A stretch of DNA of 64,000 bases, taken from NCBI GenBank assembly GCA_000196815.1, contig FP929003.1:3991501-4055500 (forward strand), given 5' to 3'. The notes below the pieces were generated by a model. That model was not told where the DNA came from. It ran no database searches and saw nothing but the letters and a program-made list of their open reading frames with translations. This DNA comes from Nitrospira defluvii. GTDB lineage: Bacteria > Nitrospirota > Nitrospiria > Nitrospirales > Nitrospiraceae. Made by a program: the position numbers and the translations under genes. Positions 43,809 through 53,600 of the stretch are shown here, piece by piece (position 1 is the stretch's first letter; each line of letters starts with the position of its first letter).

Positions 43809-45984
43809 TTCGCACCTCTGTACTCATCCTATCCTCCCAATCTCCCCGTGCAACCACGGCGCCTTCCTGAAAGACCACATAACTCTGCCATCCGTAAAAA
43901 AACAAGAGCCTACCCATACGTCCCAGCGCCTGGGGCGTCACTCCGTAAAGCAGCGTCACCACACTCCCGGGCTGGTCGCTACGCCGACAGGATACCAGTA
44001 GCGCCATACCGGCACCTTCATAGGTCTTACCCGCCACGGAAAATCCGCTGTCTAAGAAACGCACATGGTCACCGCAAGACCGCCATGCTTCTGCCGCCAA
44101 CGGATTCTCGCGCGGATCCCCCAGCAACAACAGCGATCCCGGCGGCAGAGGCTGCTTGCCCGCACCTGGTTGAAGCACCGTCGTGCGCACGGCATCAGCC
44201 TTCGCCGCTTCCTGCGCGGCGATACGCTGGAGGATATCGCCGATCGGACCAGGCGGCCCGGACGAGGGTTGGGCCAGGACAACCGTTCGCGGGGCATCCG
44301 TCACATACAGATTCAGCATGGGAGCCATCTCGCTGCGCGCGACACGACGAAACAGATGATAGTTCGGATCCAGCCGGACTGCCGCCGGTGGCTCCGCAAG
44401 GGGCACAACCACGTCCTGCTGCGCGGCGCTCACTTGAACACGGACACGCTGGGTGCGCCCTCCGCTCAACACGAACTCCAGCTCGACCGGAGCCCGATAG
44501 GGGTCGTCACCCTGGGCGATATGGACCGTCGCCTCGACAAGGTTCGCGTGGCCCGAAGCGCCGGAGGCACTCTGAAGGCGAAGGCCGGACAGGGCGAGTT
44601 CAGGCACACCGGCTCGCTCGACCCACTGGGCAAAAAACCATCGGAGGTCTCGGCCCGCCTCTTCCTGAAAGGTCCGCTCCAGATCACTCCAATCGGCGAC
44701 CGTCCCCAGGTACCGTTCCGGAATTCGTTTCAGCGCCCGCCAAAATGCCGCGTCGCCCACTTCCTGCCGGAGCGCATGAAAGACCATCGCGGATTTCTGA
44801 TAGCCGATGGCATTGTCTTTTTCATCGCTCTTTTGGGCAAAGCTCCTGAGCGGGTACCCCTCGCCGGGACGCACATACATGGAATAGCCCAGCAGCATCA
44901 ACCGCCGTTGTTCACGGGCCTGAGCCTCGTCGCCGGTCAGTTCGTGATAGTAATAATTCGACAGGTAGGTCGTGAGCCCCTCCACCCAGTTGCCCTGACT
45001 CACCCGGTTGAACACCCCGTTGCCGATCCAGGAGTGCACGATCTCGTGGCCCAAAGCGTATGGTTGCGTATAGTGGCGCTTAATGACTCCGCTCCCCAGC
45101 AATGTGAAGGAGGGCATGCCTAATCCGCTCGAGAAAAAGTTTTCGACGACGGCAAATTGTGAAAAGGGATAGGCCCCCAGTAGCGGGATATAGGCATCGA
45201 GATATCTAGCCGAGGCATCGAGGTACTCCTCGGCGAGCGCGGCATCGTCAGGGAACAGATATGTGGCTAATTGGACCGCCTGTCCGGATTGCGCCTTCCA
45301 GGCGCGGGTCTTGACCACAAAGCGGTTGGCCACCACCGTCAGCGCTTCGCTTTTCGTCGAGACAATCCATCGCGAGGAATCGACCTGGGCCGTGCCCTGC
45401 GTAACGGCGGCCCACCCTTCAGGCAACGTGATGCGTACATCATAGGTGGCCAGCGAATCGTCGAGGTCCGGGTACCACTGGCTCTCGCTGCTGAGGTACA
45501 CGCCTTCCGGACCGATGTGCCCGGCCGTTTCGCTCGGCGTGACAAACCGCAGGTGGCGTGGATCCCGAGGAGGATCATCAATCACCCCATGATACACGAA
45601 CTTCAGCCGTACGGATCCGCCCGCTCGGGTGGAAGGCGGCTGCTTCAGGAGAATGCGCTGCGACTCCGCCTGACTCGACGACCTGTCCCGTGCAAATGGA
45701 ACGGAGGGGACGACCTCGCAGGGGTCCTGACAATGCGTGAGATCCTCAACCCGTTCCAACAAGAGCGTCGGTGCAAGGGAAAATGCCAGTTCCTGCCCGG
45801 GAACTCCTCCCGCAACGGTCACTCGATCTGTGGCAACCAGTTGATGAGAATCAGGACGTAATTCAAGGGTAAGCTGATGATGTTCAATCGTCGGATGCTG
45901 GAGGACTGACGCAGCGAGTACAGGCGCGGGCAGGAGACAAATTGTGAGCAGACCCAAACGGATGAGGCGATACAAACCAGTCAC
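43795..45984 (-). CDS. M1-family metallopeptidase, exported
   Basis: 729 aa with a signal peptide (LIRLGLLTICLLPAPVLAAS). The zinc site HEIVHSWIGNG with NWVEGLTTYLSNYY gives HExxH-x18-E. An N-terminal beta-domain carries the substrate loop VENFFSSGLGMPSFTLLG. The C-terminal part from about residue 500 is not typical of M1. Predicted periplasmic aminopeptidase or related hydrolase. The annotated GTG has a close ribosome site; a TTG three codons later fits better, so the exact start is open. Confidence 0.85.
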   Translation of the reverse strand: MTGLYRLIRLGLLTICLLPAPVLAASVLQHPTIEHHQLTLELRPDSHQLVATDRVTVAGGVPGQELAFSLAPTLLLERVEDLTHCQDPCEVVPSVPFARDRSSSQAESQRILLKQPPSTRAGGSVRLKFVYHGVIDDPPRDPRHLRFVTPSETAGHIGPEGVYLSSESQWYPDLDDSLATYDVRITLPEGWAAVTQGTAQVDSSRWIVSTKSEALTVVANRFVVKTRAWKAQSGQAVQLATYLFPDDAALAEEYLDASARYLDAYIPLLGAYPFSQFAVVENFFSSGLGMPSFTLLGSGVIKRHYTQPYALGHEIVHSWIGNGVFNRVSQGNWVEGLTTYLSNYYYHELTGDEAQAREQRRLMLLGYSMYVRPGEGYPLRSFAQKSDEKDNAIGYQKSAMVFHALRQEVGDAAFWRALKRIPERYLGTVADWSDLERTFQEEAGRDLRWFFAQWVERAGVPELALSGLRLQSASGASGHANLVEATVHIAQGDDPYRAPVELEFVLSGGRTQRVRVQVSAAQQDVVVPLAEPPAAVRLDPNYHLFRRVARSEMAPMLNLYVTDAPRTVVLAQPSSGPPGPIGDILQRIAAQEAAKADAVRTTVLQPGAGKQPLPPGSLLLLGDPRENPLAAEAWRSCGDHVRFLDSGFSVAGKTYEGAGMALLVSCRRSDQPGSVVTLLYGVTPQALGRMGRLLFFYGWQSYVVFQEGAVVARGDWEDRMSTEVRIETR

Positions 45985-46017
45985 CCTTCACCGGCACCCC
46001 GAGGTGGACGGTGAAGA

Positions 46018-46806
46018 TTAACACTCTCGACAGACCATCACAAGCTGGATAGCCATCAACGCCCGCTCCAAATCAATGGGCTTATCCAGCACCTCTTGCG
46101 GACCCAACGCCCAGGCCTCGGCCAATAAGGAGTCATTGTGATGTCCGCTCAAAATGATCGTCCTGCCGGCATAGTCTCGCGCTGCAAGCGCCCGCAAGAC
46201 CTCTACACCGTTCATTTCCGGCATGGCGAGATCCAGGATCAGCAGGTCCGGCACCGATTCTCCGATCAGCCGCAAGGCTTCACGGCCATCTGGCGCGGCG
46301 CGAACGTGGTATCCGCGCAGGCCGAGAAACCGTACCAGCAGATCACGCGCCATCACATCGTCATCGACCACAAGGATATGCTCGTCGGGAAGCTGGTCCG
46401 CCTCTTCTCCGGCACGGGCCTGCTCGGACGAAGCCTGTCGCCTCGCCTGTTGCGCCACACGATGGACGGCCCCGATGAGCACATCCAGCGACAGCCCCTT
46501 GCGCAGGAAATCCGTGACGCGCAACTCGCGCGCTCGATTCTCCAATTCCTCCGTCGCGCCGCCACCCAGCATAATCACCCCGGCGCGGGGGTCATGGGTT
46601 CGAATTTCCTTGAGCACCGCCAGACCATCCATTTCCGGCATGCGCAGATCGAGCAGCGTCACCAGCGGGCGAAGCTGCCGAAACAACGCAACTCCCTCAC
46701 GACCGCCGGTCGCGATGCTGACTTGATACCCGTGACGGGCCAGCGCCATCTGCAGCAGGTCGCAGTGCAACCGATCATCGTCGATCACCAGTAACGTGCT
46801 CATCAT
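46018..46806 (-). CDS. Response regulator with two tandem receiver domains
   Basis: 262 aa from ATG 46806. The first REC is LLVIDDDRLHCDLL with phospho-Asp in LLDLRMPEMDG. The second REC is ILVVDDDVMARDLL with LILDLAMPEMNG and KPI at the end. No output domain follows, so it may act as a phosphate relay or in a complex with a kinase elsewhere. No histidine kinase is adjacent. Confidence 0.9.
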   Translation of the reverse strand: MMSTLLVIDDDRLHCDLLQMALARHGYQVSIATGGREGVALFRQLRPLVTLLDLRMPEMDGLAVLKEIRTHDPRAGVIMLGGGATEELENRARELRVTDFLRKGLSLDVLIGAVHRVAQQARRQASSEQARAGEEADQLPDEHILVVDDDVMARDLLVRFLGLRGYHVRAAPDGREALRLIGESVPDLLILDLAMPEMNGVEVLRALAARDYAGRTIILSGHHNDSLLAEAWALGPQEVLDKPIDLERALMAIQLVMVCREC

Positions 46807-46955
46807 CGTGTCTCGCTTGTGCGTCTGGATCAGGAGCGACAGGGCCACGGAGGGAAGTGGCCCGTCAGCAGAAGCCTAGCACGGGCACGGCAGGATGAGA
46901 AGAAATTGAATGAAAGCGTCTGGAGATACCGCGGGCGGCGGTTCGTCAGGAACGA

Positions 46956-47870
46956 CTAGAACAGCGCGTCGACAAACGCCTTCGCGTCAAAGTCCTGGAG
47001 GTCCTCGACGTCTTCCCCGACACCGATTAAACGAACCGGGATCTTAAAGGTGTCGGCGATGGCCACCACGATCCCGCCGCGCGCCGTTCCATCCAGCTTG
47101 GTCAGGGCGATTCCGGTCACTCCCACAGCCTCGTGAAACTGTCGTGCCTGGGCAATGGCATTCTGGCCGACCGTCGCATCCAATACCAACAACACCTCAT
47201 GGGGGGCCCCCTGGCATTCTTGCGCAACCACACGTTTGATCTTGCGCAATTCGTCCATGAGATTTGTTTTGGTGTGCAGTCGCCCGGCGGTATCGATCAA
47301 CACCACATCCGACCCGCGCGCTTTGGCAGCCGTCATCCCATCGTAGGCCACGGCAGCCGGATCCGCACCCGGTCGATGACGTATCACGTCGACCTCGATG
47401 CGGTCCGCCCAGACCTGCAATTGATCAATTGCCGCCGCGCGGAAGGTATCCCCGGCTACGAGTAATGGTTTTTTCCCCTGTTGCCGAAACCGTTGCGTCA
47501 GCTTCGCCACCGTCGTGGTCTTGCCAACACCGTTGACCCCCACGGCAAGAATCACAAAGGGACGCGGCCCCTGTGCCACCAATTGCTCCATCGAGGCAGA
47601 TTGTGTCGGAAGAAGAATATCCAGCACGGATTGCCGTAACAGGTCTCGGACTTTATCGGCCGACGAGAAATTACCGCCCCGCATCTGGGCCCGCAACTGC
47701 CCCATCACGCGTTCCACGACCGGCATGCCTAGGTCTGCGCTGATCAAGGCCACTTCCAGCTCATCCAGCAGCGCCGGATCAGCCGCCCGCCCCAGGAGTC
47801 GATCCAGTTGTCCCGTGACCGCATCTCGTGTTTTGGAGAGTCCCGCACTTAGCTTTTGAAGCCAACCCAC
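46956..47870 (-). CDS. ftsY: Signal-recognition-particle receptor FtsY
   Basis: 304 aa from GTG 47870 (GAGGT upstream). The NG domain is clear: AVGVNGVGKTTTVAKLTQRF, GDTFRAAAIDQLQVW, VVLIDTAGRLHTKTNLMDEL, TKLDGTARGGIVV and GVGEDVEDLQDFDAKAFV. The N-domain is short and acidic stretches are limited. Guides SRP cargo to the membrane. The longer frame to 48008 overlaps ybeY in another phase. Confidence 0.95.
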   Translation of the reverse strand: MGWLQKLSAGLSKTRDAVTGQLDRLLGRAADPALLDELEVALISADLGMPVVERVMGQLRAQMRGGNFSSADKVRDLLRQSVLDILLPTQSASMEQLVAQGPRPFVILAVGVNGVGKTTTVAKLTQRFRQQGKKPLLVAGDTFRAAAIDQLQVWADRIEVDVIRHRPGADPAAVAYDGMTAAKARGSDVVLIDTAGRLHTKTNLMDELRKIKRVVAQECQGAPHEVLLVLDATVGQNAIAQARQFHEAVGVTGIALTKLDGTARGGIVVAIADTFKIPVRLIGVGEDVEDLQDFDAKAFVDALF

Positions 47871-47958
47871 CGCGTACCTCACCCTCTCATCAAGCGATCC
47901 AAAAGATTGGTGAACGATCCAGCCTAGGACTTCTCGTGCACGGCGCCCAAATATCGCA

Positions 47959-48429
47959 TCATACCCGATCCGATCCGCGCGGCACCAATAGCCGTGGAAC
48001 CGGAGCAACGGCGCGGAGCAGGGCCTTTTCGCGCCGGCTCATGCGTTGCGCCTCCGCCTCACTGCGCTCATGGTCATACCCGCACAAATGGAGAATGCCG
48101 TGAATCAGCAGCACGGCCAACTCGTGGTCAACGCCCTGCCCATGACGACGCGCCTGACGGATAGCTTGCGGCAGAGAAATAACGACGTCCCCGAGCAGAG
48201 ACGAGGGTGGCCCGGGCCCTTCCCTGGTCGCGAACGCCAACACATCCGTTGTCTTGTCGCGATGACGAAAGGTTCGATTCAGGCGCCGCATCCTGACATC
48301 GCCGACGATCTCCAGACTCAACAGCGTTTCAGCTTCGCCGGCTGCCTGCAACACCTGCAGGGCAAATTTTTTGAGGGCACCGAGGCGAAGGGGCCTCCGC
48401 GTCTGCCGCATGCCGATCACAACCGGCAT
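47959..48429 (-). CDS. ybeY: Endoribonuclease YbeY
   Basis: 156 aa from ATG 48429, whose A is shared with the phoH TAA (TAATG). The metal site is HGILHLCGYDHERSEA. TLLSLEIVGDVRMRRLNRTF and DVLAFATREGPG match the family. Processes 16S rRNA 3' end and rRNA quality. The order phoH-ybeY is the common bacterial arrangement. Confidence 0.93.
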   Translation of the reverse strand: MPVVIGMRQTRRPLRLGALKKFALQVLQAAGEAETLLSLEIVGDVRMRRLNRTFRHRDKTTDVLAFATREGPGPPSSLLGDVVISLPQAIRQARRHGQGVDHELAVLLIHGILHLCGYDHERSEAEAQRMSRREKALLRAVAPVPRLLVPRGSDRV

Positions 48430-49490
48430 TAATGAGACTGGCCCCAAGAACCCGTGGAAGGAGATGCGGGACGAGTGGGCTTAGCATCCGACCGATGGCC
48501 CTTCGTCTGAGCCTCGCCGTTTCGTGGCTGGGCCGGATGCCCAGAACCAGCCGTGTGGCGATCGTAGGCTTTGATAATCTCCTGGACGAGCCGATGCCGC
48601 ACGACATCCCGCTCATCGAAGTAGACGAACTCGATCCCGGCAATGTCCTGCAGAATGTCGCGCACCTCGATGAGGCCGGACACCCGGTCCGACGGCAGGT
48701 CGATCTGCGTAATATCCCCCGTCACTACGGCCTTTGAATGAAATCCCAACCGTGTGAGGAACATCTTCATCTGTTCGGCGGTCGCGTTTTGCGCTTCGTC
48801 CAGGATCACAAATGAATCGTTCAGTGTACGGCCACGCATGAATGCGAGGGGCGCGATTTCGATGTCCCCTCGCTCGATCAGGCGATTGGCCCGCTCCATG
48901 TCCATCATATCGAACAGGGCATCGTAGAGCGGCCGAAGGTAGGGATTGACCTTGGCATACATGTCGCCAGGCAAATACCCCAGCTTCTCGCCGGCCTCAA
49001 CAGCCGGCCGCGCAAGGATGATGCGGCTGACATCTTTTTTCATCAGCGCACTGACCGCCATCGCCATGGCCAAGTAGGTCTTGCCCGTGCCCGCAGGACC
49101 GATACCGATCACGATGTCGTGTTTTTCGATCGCATCCAGATAATATTTCTGGGTCGGAGTCTTCGGAACGATGAATCGCTTCCGAGTGACGATGGGCGAG
49201 GCGCTGAAAAGCAGTTCTTTAAGAGAAGCGTCGTGGTTGTGGCGGAGAGCGGTCAGCGCATGCGTCACATCATCGGACCGCAGGTCATACCCTTCATTCG
49301 TCAACGAAGCGAGCTCATTGAGAACCCGTTCCGCCTGCTTGACGGTCTCGGGCGTACCCTCCACCGTCACTTCTTCACCCCGCGCCGAGCATCGCACGCC
49401 GAACTCTTCCTCAATCAGCTTGAGGTGTCGATCATGGTGCCCGAAGAGGGCTGCGGTATTCGTGCCTTCCCGTAGTTTAATCTTGCGCAC
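48429..49490 (-). CDS. PhoH-like ATPase (YbeZ type)
   Basis: 353 aa from GTG 49490; an N-terminal KH-like stretch, then the PhoH core: PKTPTQKYYLDAIEKHDIVI, GIGPAGTGKTYLAMAMAV (Walker A), ILARPAVEAGEKLGYLPGD, FVILDEAQNATAEQMKMF (Walker B) and VTGDITQIDLP. The tail from about residue 320 is polar and low-complexity. Thought to act with YbeY in RNA metabolism. Confidence 0.94.
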   Translation of the reverse strand: MRKIKLREGTNTAALFGHHDRHLKLIEEEFGVRCSARGEEVTVEGTPETVKQAERVLNELASLTNEGYDLRSDDVTHALTALRHNHDASLKELLFSASPIVTRKRFIVPKTPTQKYYLDAIEKHDIVIGIGPAGTGKTYLAMAMAVSALMKKDVSRIILARPAVEAGEKLGYLPGDMYAKVNPYLRPLYDALFDMMDMERANRLIERGDIEIAPLAFMRGRTLNDSFVILDEAQNATAEQMKMFLTRLGFHSKAVVTGDITQIDLPSDRVSGLIEVRDILQDIAGIEFVYFDERDVVRHRLVQEIIKAYDRHTAGSGHPAQPRNGEAQTKGHRSDAKPTRPASPSTGSWGQSH

Positions 49491-49605
49491 GCCGGTGTCG
49501 AAAACTCCTTTCGCCAGGACGATAGGGAGATTCTAACAAACCGGGAAAGTCCGGAACAAGGTCGGAGGGGACAGGACGGAAAATAAGGAGGCCACCCGGA
49601 ACCGA

Positions 49606-50628
49606 CTAGCCCTGAGCGAAGGAACCTGTCGGCGATTGAGCCGTAGAGGGAATCGAGAGCTCAAACTCCTGCCAGGCCGTCCCACCCTGCCCATCGTCCA
49701 CTATAATCTTGATGCGATGAGCCCCCCCGACACCCGGTGTCACTTTCCAGGTCACGTGGCCGGTCGCCTTGTCAATCGTCATCCCCGGAGGCCCTGTCTC
49801 GAGCTCGTAGTTGATGCTATCGCCATCGGCATCCTTCGCTTGAACGAAGTACTCGTATTGCGCTTTATCGGTCAACGTGGCCGGATTAGAGAAGATCTGT
49901 GGCGGTGAATTCCCCAGAACGATCGGCACTGATCGCGCAGGTGGGGCCGCCGCATCCTGATCCCTTGCGACGACTTCGACCGCCACAATATCCTTTCGAC
50001 CAAACCCGGTTGTATCAAGAACGTTTTCCTCGCCTTCTTTCACCTGCTTATCGTTACGCCACCAGCGATATACGTATTGGATGTCGTCATGGTCGGGATC
50101 CAACGCCTCGACATTGGCGAGAACCCGATTCCCCTTATCGGATGAATCTGCCTCAATTGTCACCCGTGACACGAGAGGGGGCGTATTCACCACCATGACC
50201 GGCTCTGAGCGATAGGGAGCGCTCTCTGCCTGCCCGTCAGACGCCACCACTTCGAGCGCGACCGTGTCGCCACGCTTCACATGGTCAGTACGGAGCTCAT
50301 GCCCCGTCGCACCAGGTACCGAAGCTCCGTTGACCATCCACTGGAATCGCTTGGTCGGTTCGGTACCGTCCGGGTCATCGGCCGCAACATGTGCGGTGAT
50401 GGGCCCAGTCAATATCAAGGGATTGGGAACGATGGTCACGAGGCGGACGGTCGGAGGGTGGTTATTTTTCGGGCCGCCCCCGGGAACCGCGCCATCCTGA
50501 TGAGATGACGAACAACCACAGCAGACAGCAACTGCGAGGGCCGTGAAGCCCAGACGAGTTGCCTGAGGAAAGGTAAGGGGACGGAGCCCCCCCACCCTCC
50601 CGTGTATGGCCTGCCCCAAGGCGATCAT
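49606..50628 (-). CDS. Exported Ig/cadherin-like repeat lipoprotein coupled to PilY1
   Basis: 340 aa from ATG 50628, which shares its A with the PilY1 stop (TGATG). A hydrophobic leader ending in AVAVCCGCSSSHQDG is a probable lipoprotein signal. Three Ig-like or cadherin-like modules follow, each with a D-x-D-G pattern: AADDPDGTEP, VEALDPDHDDIQYVYRWW and AKDADGDSINYELETGPPG. The last matches a putative Ig (He_PIG) domain. Overlap with pilY1 points to a pilus-related or surface role. No direct homologue is known to me. Confidence 0.7.
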   Translation of the reverse strand: MIALGQAIHGRVGGLRPLTFPQATRLGFTALAVAVCCGCSSSHQDGAVPGGGPKNNHPPTVRLVTIVPNPLILTGPITAHVAADDPDGTEPTKRFQWMVNGASVPGATGHELRTDHVKRGDTVALEVVASDGQAESAPYRSEPVMVVNTPPLVSRVTIEADSSDKGNRVLANVEALDPDHDDIQYVYRWWRNDKQVKEGEENVLDTTGFGRKDIVAVEVVARDQDAAAPPARSVPIVLGNSPPQIFSNPATLTDKAQYEYFVQAKDADGDSINYELETGPPGMTIDKATGHVTWKVTPGVGGAHRIKIIVDDGQGGTAWQEFELSIPSTAQSPTGSFAQG

Positions 50629-53600
50629 CACATGTTCGTCCATGAGAAGTACCGGCTCCGTGGATCAATCGCAACATTGGCCCCGATATTTGAGCTCGGA
50701 AGGCCTCCGGGAGACCCTCCGCCGAACCCGCAGGTTGCACAGTCACCGAAGTTTCCCTGACTCATATTGATCAGGAGGCCGAACGGACTGCCGCCGTCCC
50801 GTCCTGAGCCCATATGGACCACGATACCGAATGCCAATCCTTCGCCGAGAGAGCCGAACTTATTGACCGTTTGATTCGCTCCTGAGGTCGTCGTTCCGAT
50901 GATCGGCTCTTGATAGGCACTCCCCGTTTTATAGAAGAGCGCCCAGAGTCGGCTCGTTCCGGATGAGACGCAAATGTCGTTCGTTGGAATGAAGGTGGGG
51001 AAAAACACCACCCCACCGAATACCGTTGGACTACTCACCGCGCGTTCACCGATGCCGTAAGGGACTGGGTTAGTCGGTGGGTTGGCGGGTTCGACCAATT
51101 TAGTCACCCAACCATCTTTACTCTGAACCAATCCGATCAAGCCGGTAAACGTCGTGGCACCGGACACGCCGGAAACTTGGTTGGTTCCACTGGCCTGACC
51201 ACAATCGCCGACTCCCACCACACAGACCGTGGCATTCGAGACATCCACAAGATCATTGTCCATGCAGTTGAGTGCGCCGGCTGATTGATTGCATCCGGCA
51301 TTGAGGACCGAGTCTTTCAACCCCACGAAGTACTGCGTCGACACGTCAGTCTTGTCGGATTTGCTGTAATAGCGTCCGCTGCCCGCAAAGACCCAGACGT
51401 TTGCCGCATCGTCGGTGGTCACGGAAGGCGCGGTCGCAACGGGGCCCATCTCCGCCCCTGATACGAACGTATCCAACATCTCCGTGGGCACGCGAGCGCT
51501 CCCCGAGGCGATGCCCCACTGAGTCGGACTGGTGACCGTGCCGAACTTGGCCGTGGCTCCCCCGGCTCCCATGGTCAAACGATAAATCTTGCCCCGCCAG
51601 GGAAGCGCTCCGTCATGAATCACTCGCCCGAAATACACGACGTCGTGGCGGTAATCGAGATCTCGATCGAAGGCCGTGATGTCTCCGATATACGAATTCC
51701 AGGACCCCACCGAATACGACGTGACGAGGCTGTTGCCGCTACCCGGGCCCGTCGCAAGGTCGACGGCAAAGACTTTTGCACTCTGCACTACGCTGGCGTC
51801 ATATCCGGTCGGGCCAGACCCGACCACCATGTACCACTTCGCATTCGTATTGCTGGCCTTGGCATCGGCCGCGGGATTCACGCGAACCACGGCAGGCGCA
51901 CTCGTCGTCAGCCCCAAATTCGAACTGCTGAACGACCAGAGCAATTTGGGAGCATCAGGATTCGTGATATCCATGGCGAAGTACGAACTGTAAAAGGTAT
52001 AGTCCGTACCGCTGATATTGACCGTCATCGGTGGCGCACCGGTTCCCGCCGAACAGGCACCGCAACTTCCACCCATTCTGAATCCGCCGATCAGGATCGT
52101 GCCCCACCCGTTCGGATGATCCGTGTCCGGAGTGAAAATGCGGACATCCGCGACCTTGAGGGGCAAATCAACATAATAGGTATGCTGGTAGTCGGCGCGG
52201 CTCAAAAACTCCAGCTGCGGAAGGAGTTCATAGGGCACAAATCCCCACAGCTCATCCCCTAATGGAGCCCCGGTGGAATTGTCCGCGGGGGCAGTCGTAA
52301 ACCAGCCGTGTTCGATAATATTTGCGGGAGCAGAGGCACTCGCATCATCGCCTGGATGGTAATAACCCGCGTTGAACGCGTGCAACATCCCGTCGTTTCC
52401 GCCCACGTAGGCGACCTGCCTGCGGTTGTACCACTTCTGAAGAAAAGCCGAATAACTCTGATCGCCATAGATGGCATCATGCCGGTCCTTCGGACCCGCA
52501 ACCACCGTCGGGGTGGAGTGAATGACATCCCCGAGTTTCCACACCTTCAGGCTCCCGCTCCCGGCCGGAACCTGAAGACGACGATCCCTTGTCGTCGCCT
52601 GTTCCGCGCATGTCCCCACATCGCAACCACGTACAAAATTAATGATCTTGGTCCCTTCCGCACTCGACGTGGCACGAAGGTATGGTCGGAGCGTGGGCTC
52701 GTTGGCCGTCGTGAATGCCAGCTGTTCGCCGGAATCGACCACGCCGTCATGATCGGAATCAACCCAGGTAAGAATGGTACGAGTGGTGGAGTCTTTCAAC
52801 GCCAGTTGCTTCCCGGCTTCCCAAATGGGCAGGATCTCGCTCAACGTCTGCCCGCAGGGGTTGCAGTCCGCCACCGTCACCAGATTGTCGCTATTCTGAT
52901 CGTTAGGCAATCCGTCTCCATCGGAATCCACATATTTGTCGACTTTGACCGAATTCGACACGGAATCAAAACGAGTCTTGATGATCTTGTCGACCTTGTA
53001 ATCAAGCCGGCCATCCTGGTTCGTATCCTCACGGGTATTGCCGAAGGTATCGATAAACAAGGCCTGCGTATAGCCGGTCCATTTCACGTCACTCAGCGTC
53101 GAGGGTTCGATCGTGCTGGGATAAAAATAGGATTGGTACAGGGCCCCTTCGCCGGTCGAGGCAGTAGCCAGCACGGATACAGATGAACCGGACGCACTTC
53201 GCCTGAGAATGCTTGCGATCGTGGCGAGCAGCTTGTCCTGAAGATCGTTCACGTTCGAAGATTCAAAATAGGCGTCCGGAATACCGTCAGGAGTCGCCGC
53301 GCCGGTGAGATTATTCTCTTTATCCCATTCATTCGTTTGTGGGATGCCGTCATTGTTGGAATCCTCAAACCCGCCCAACCGGGCCGCTTGGGCCAGAATT
53401 CCACGACCATTGATGTTGCCGAATGCGAAGAAAGAGTACACGGTCAGACTCTGAGTCCCTGCGATGCAATGCCCGGTGACCGATAAACCTGCGATGGTGC
53501 CGTCAGTCGTGCCGCTACAAGGCCGGAGGTCGGTCGTGTGGGCCCAATAGGCGACGTCATCCAAGTAGTGGCTCCCGCTGCTGGCATAGTTGGTCTTGTG

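Noticed and set aside
44065..45123. 352-aa plus-strand frame
   Set aside because: Antisense to the M1-type peptidase, whose HExxH-x18-E is intact.
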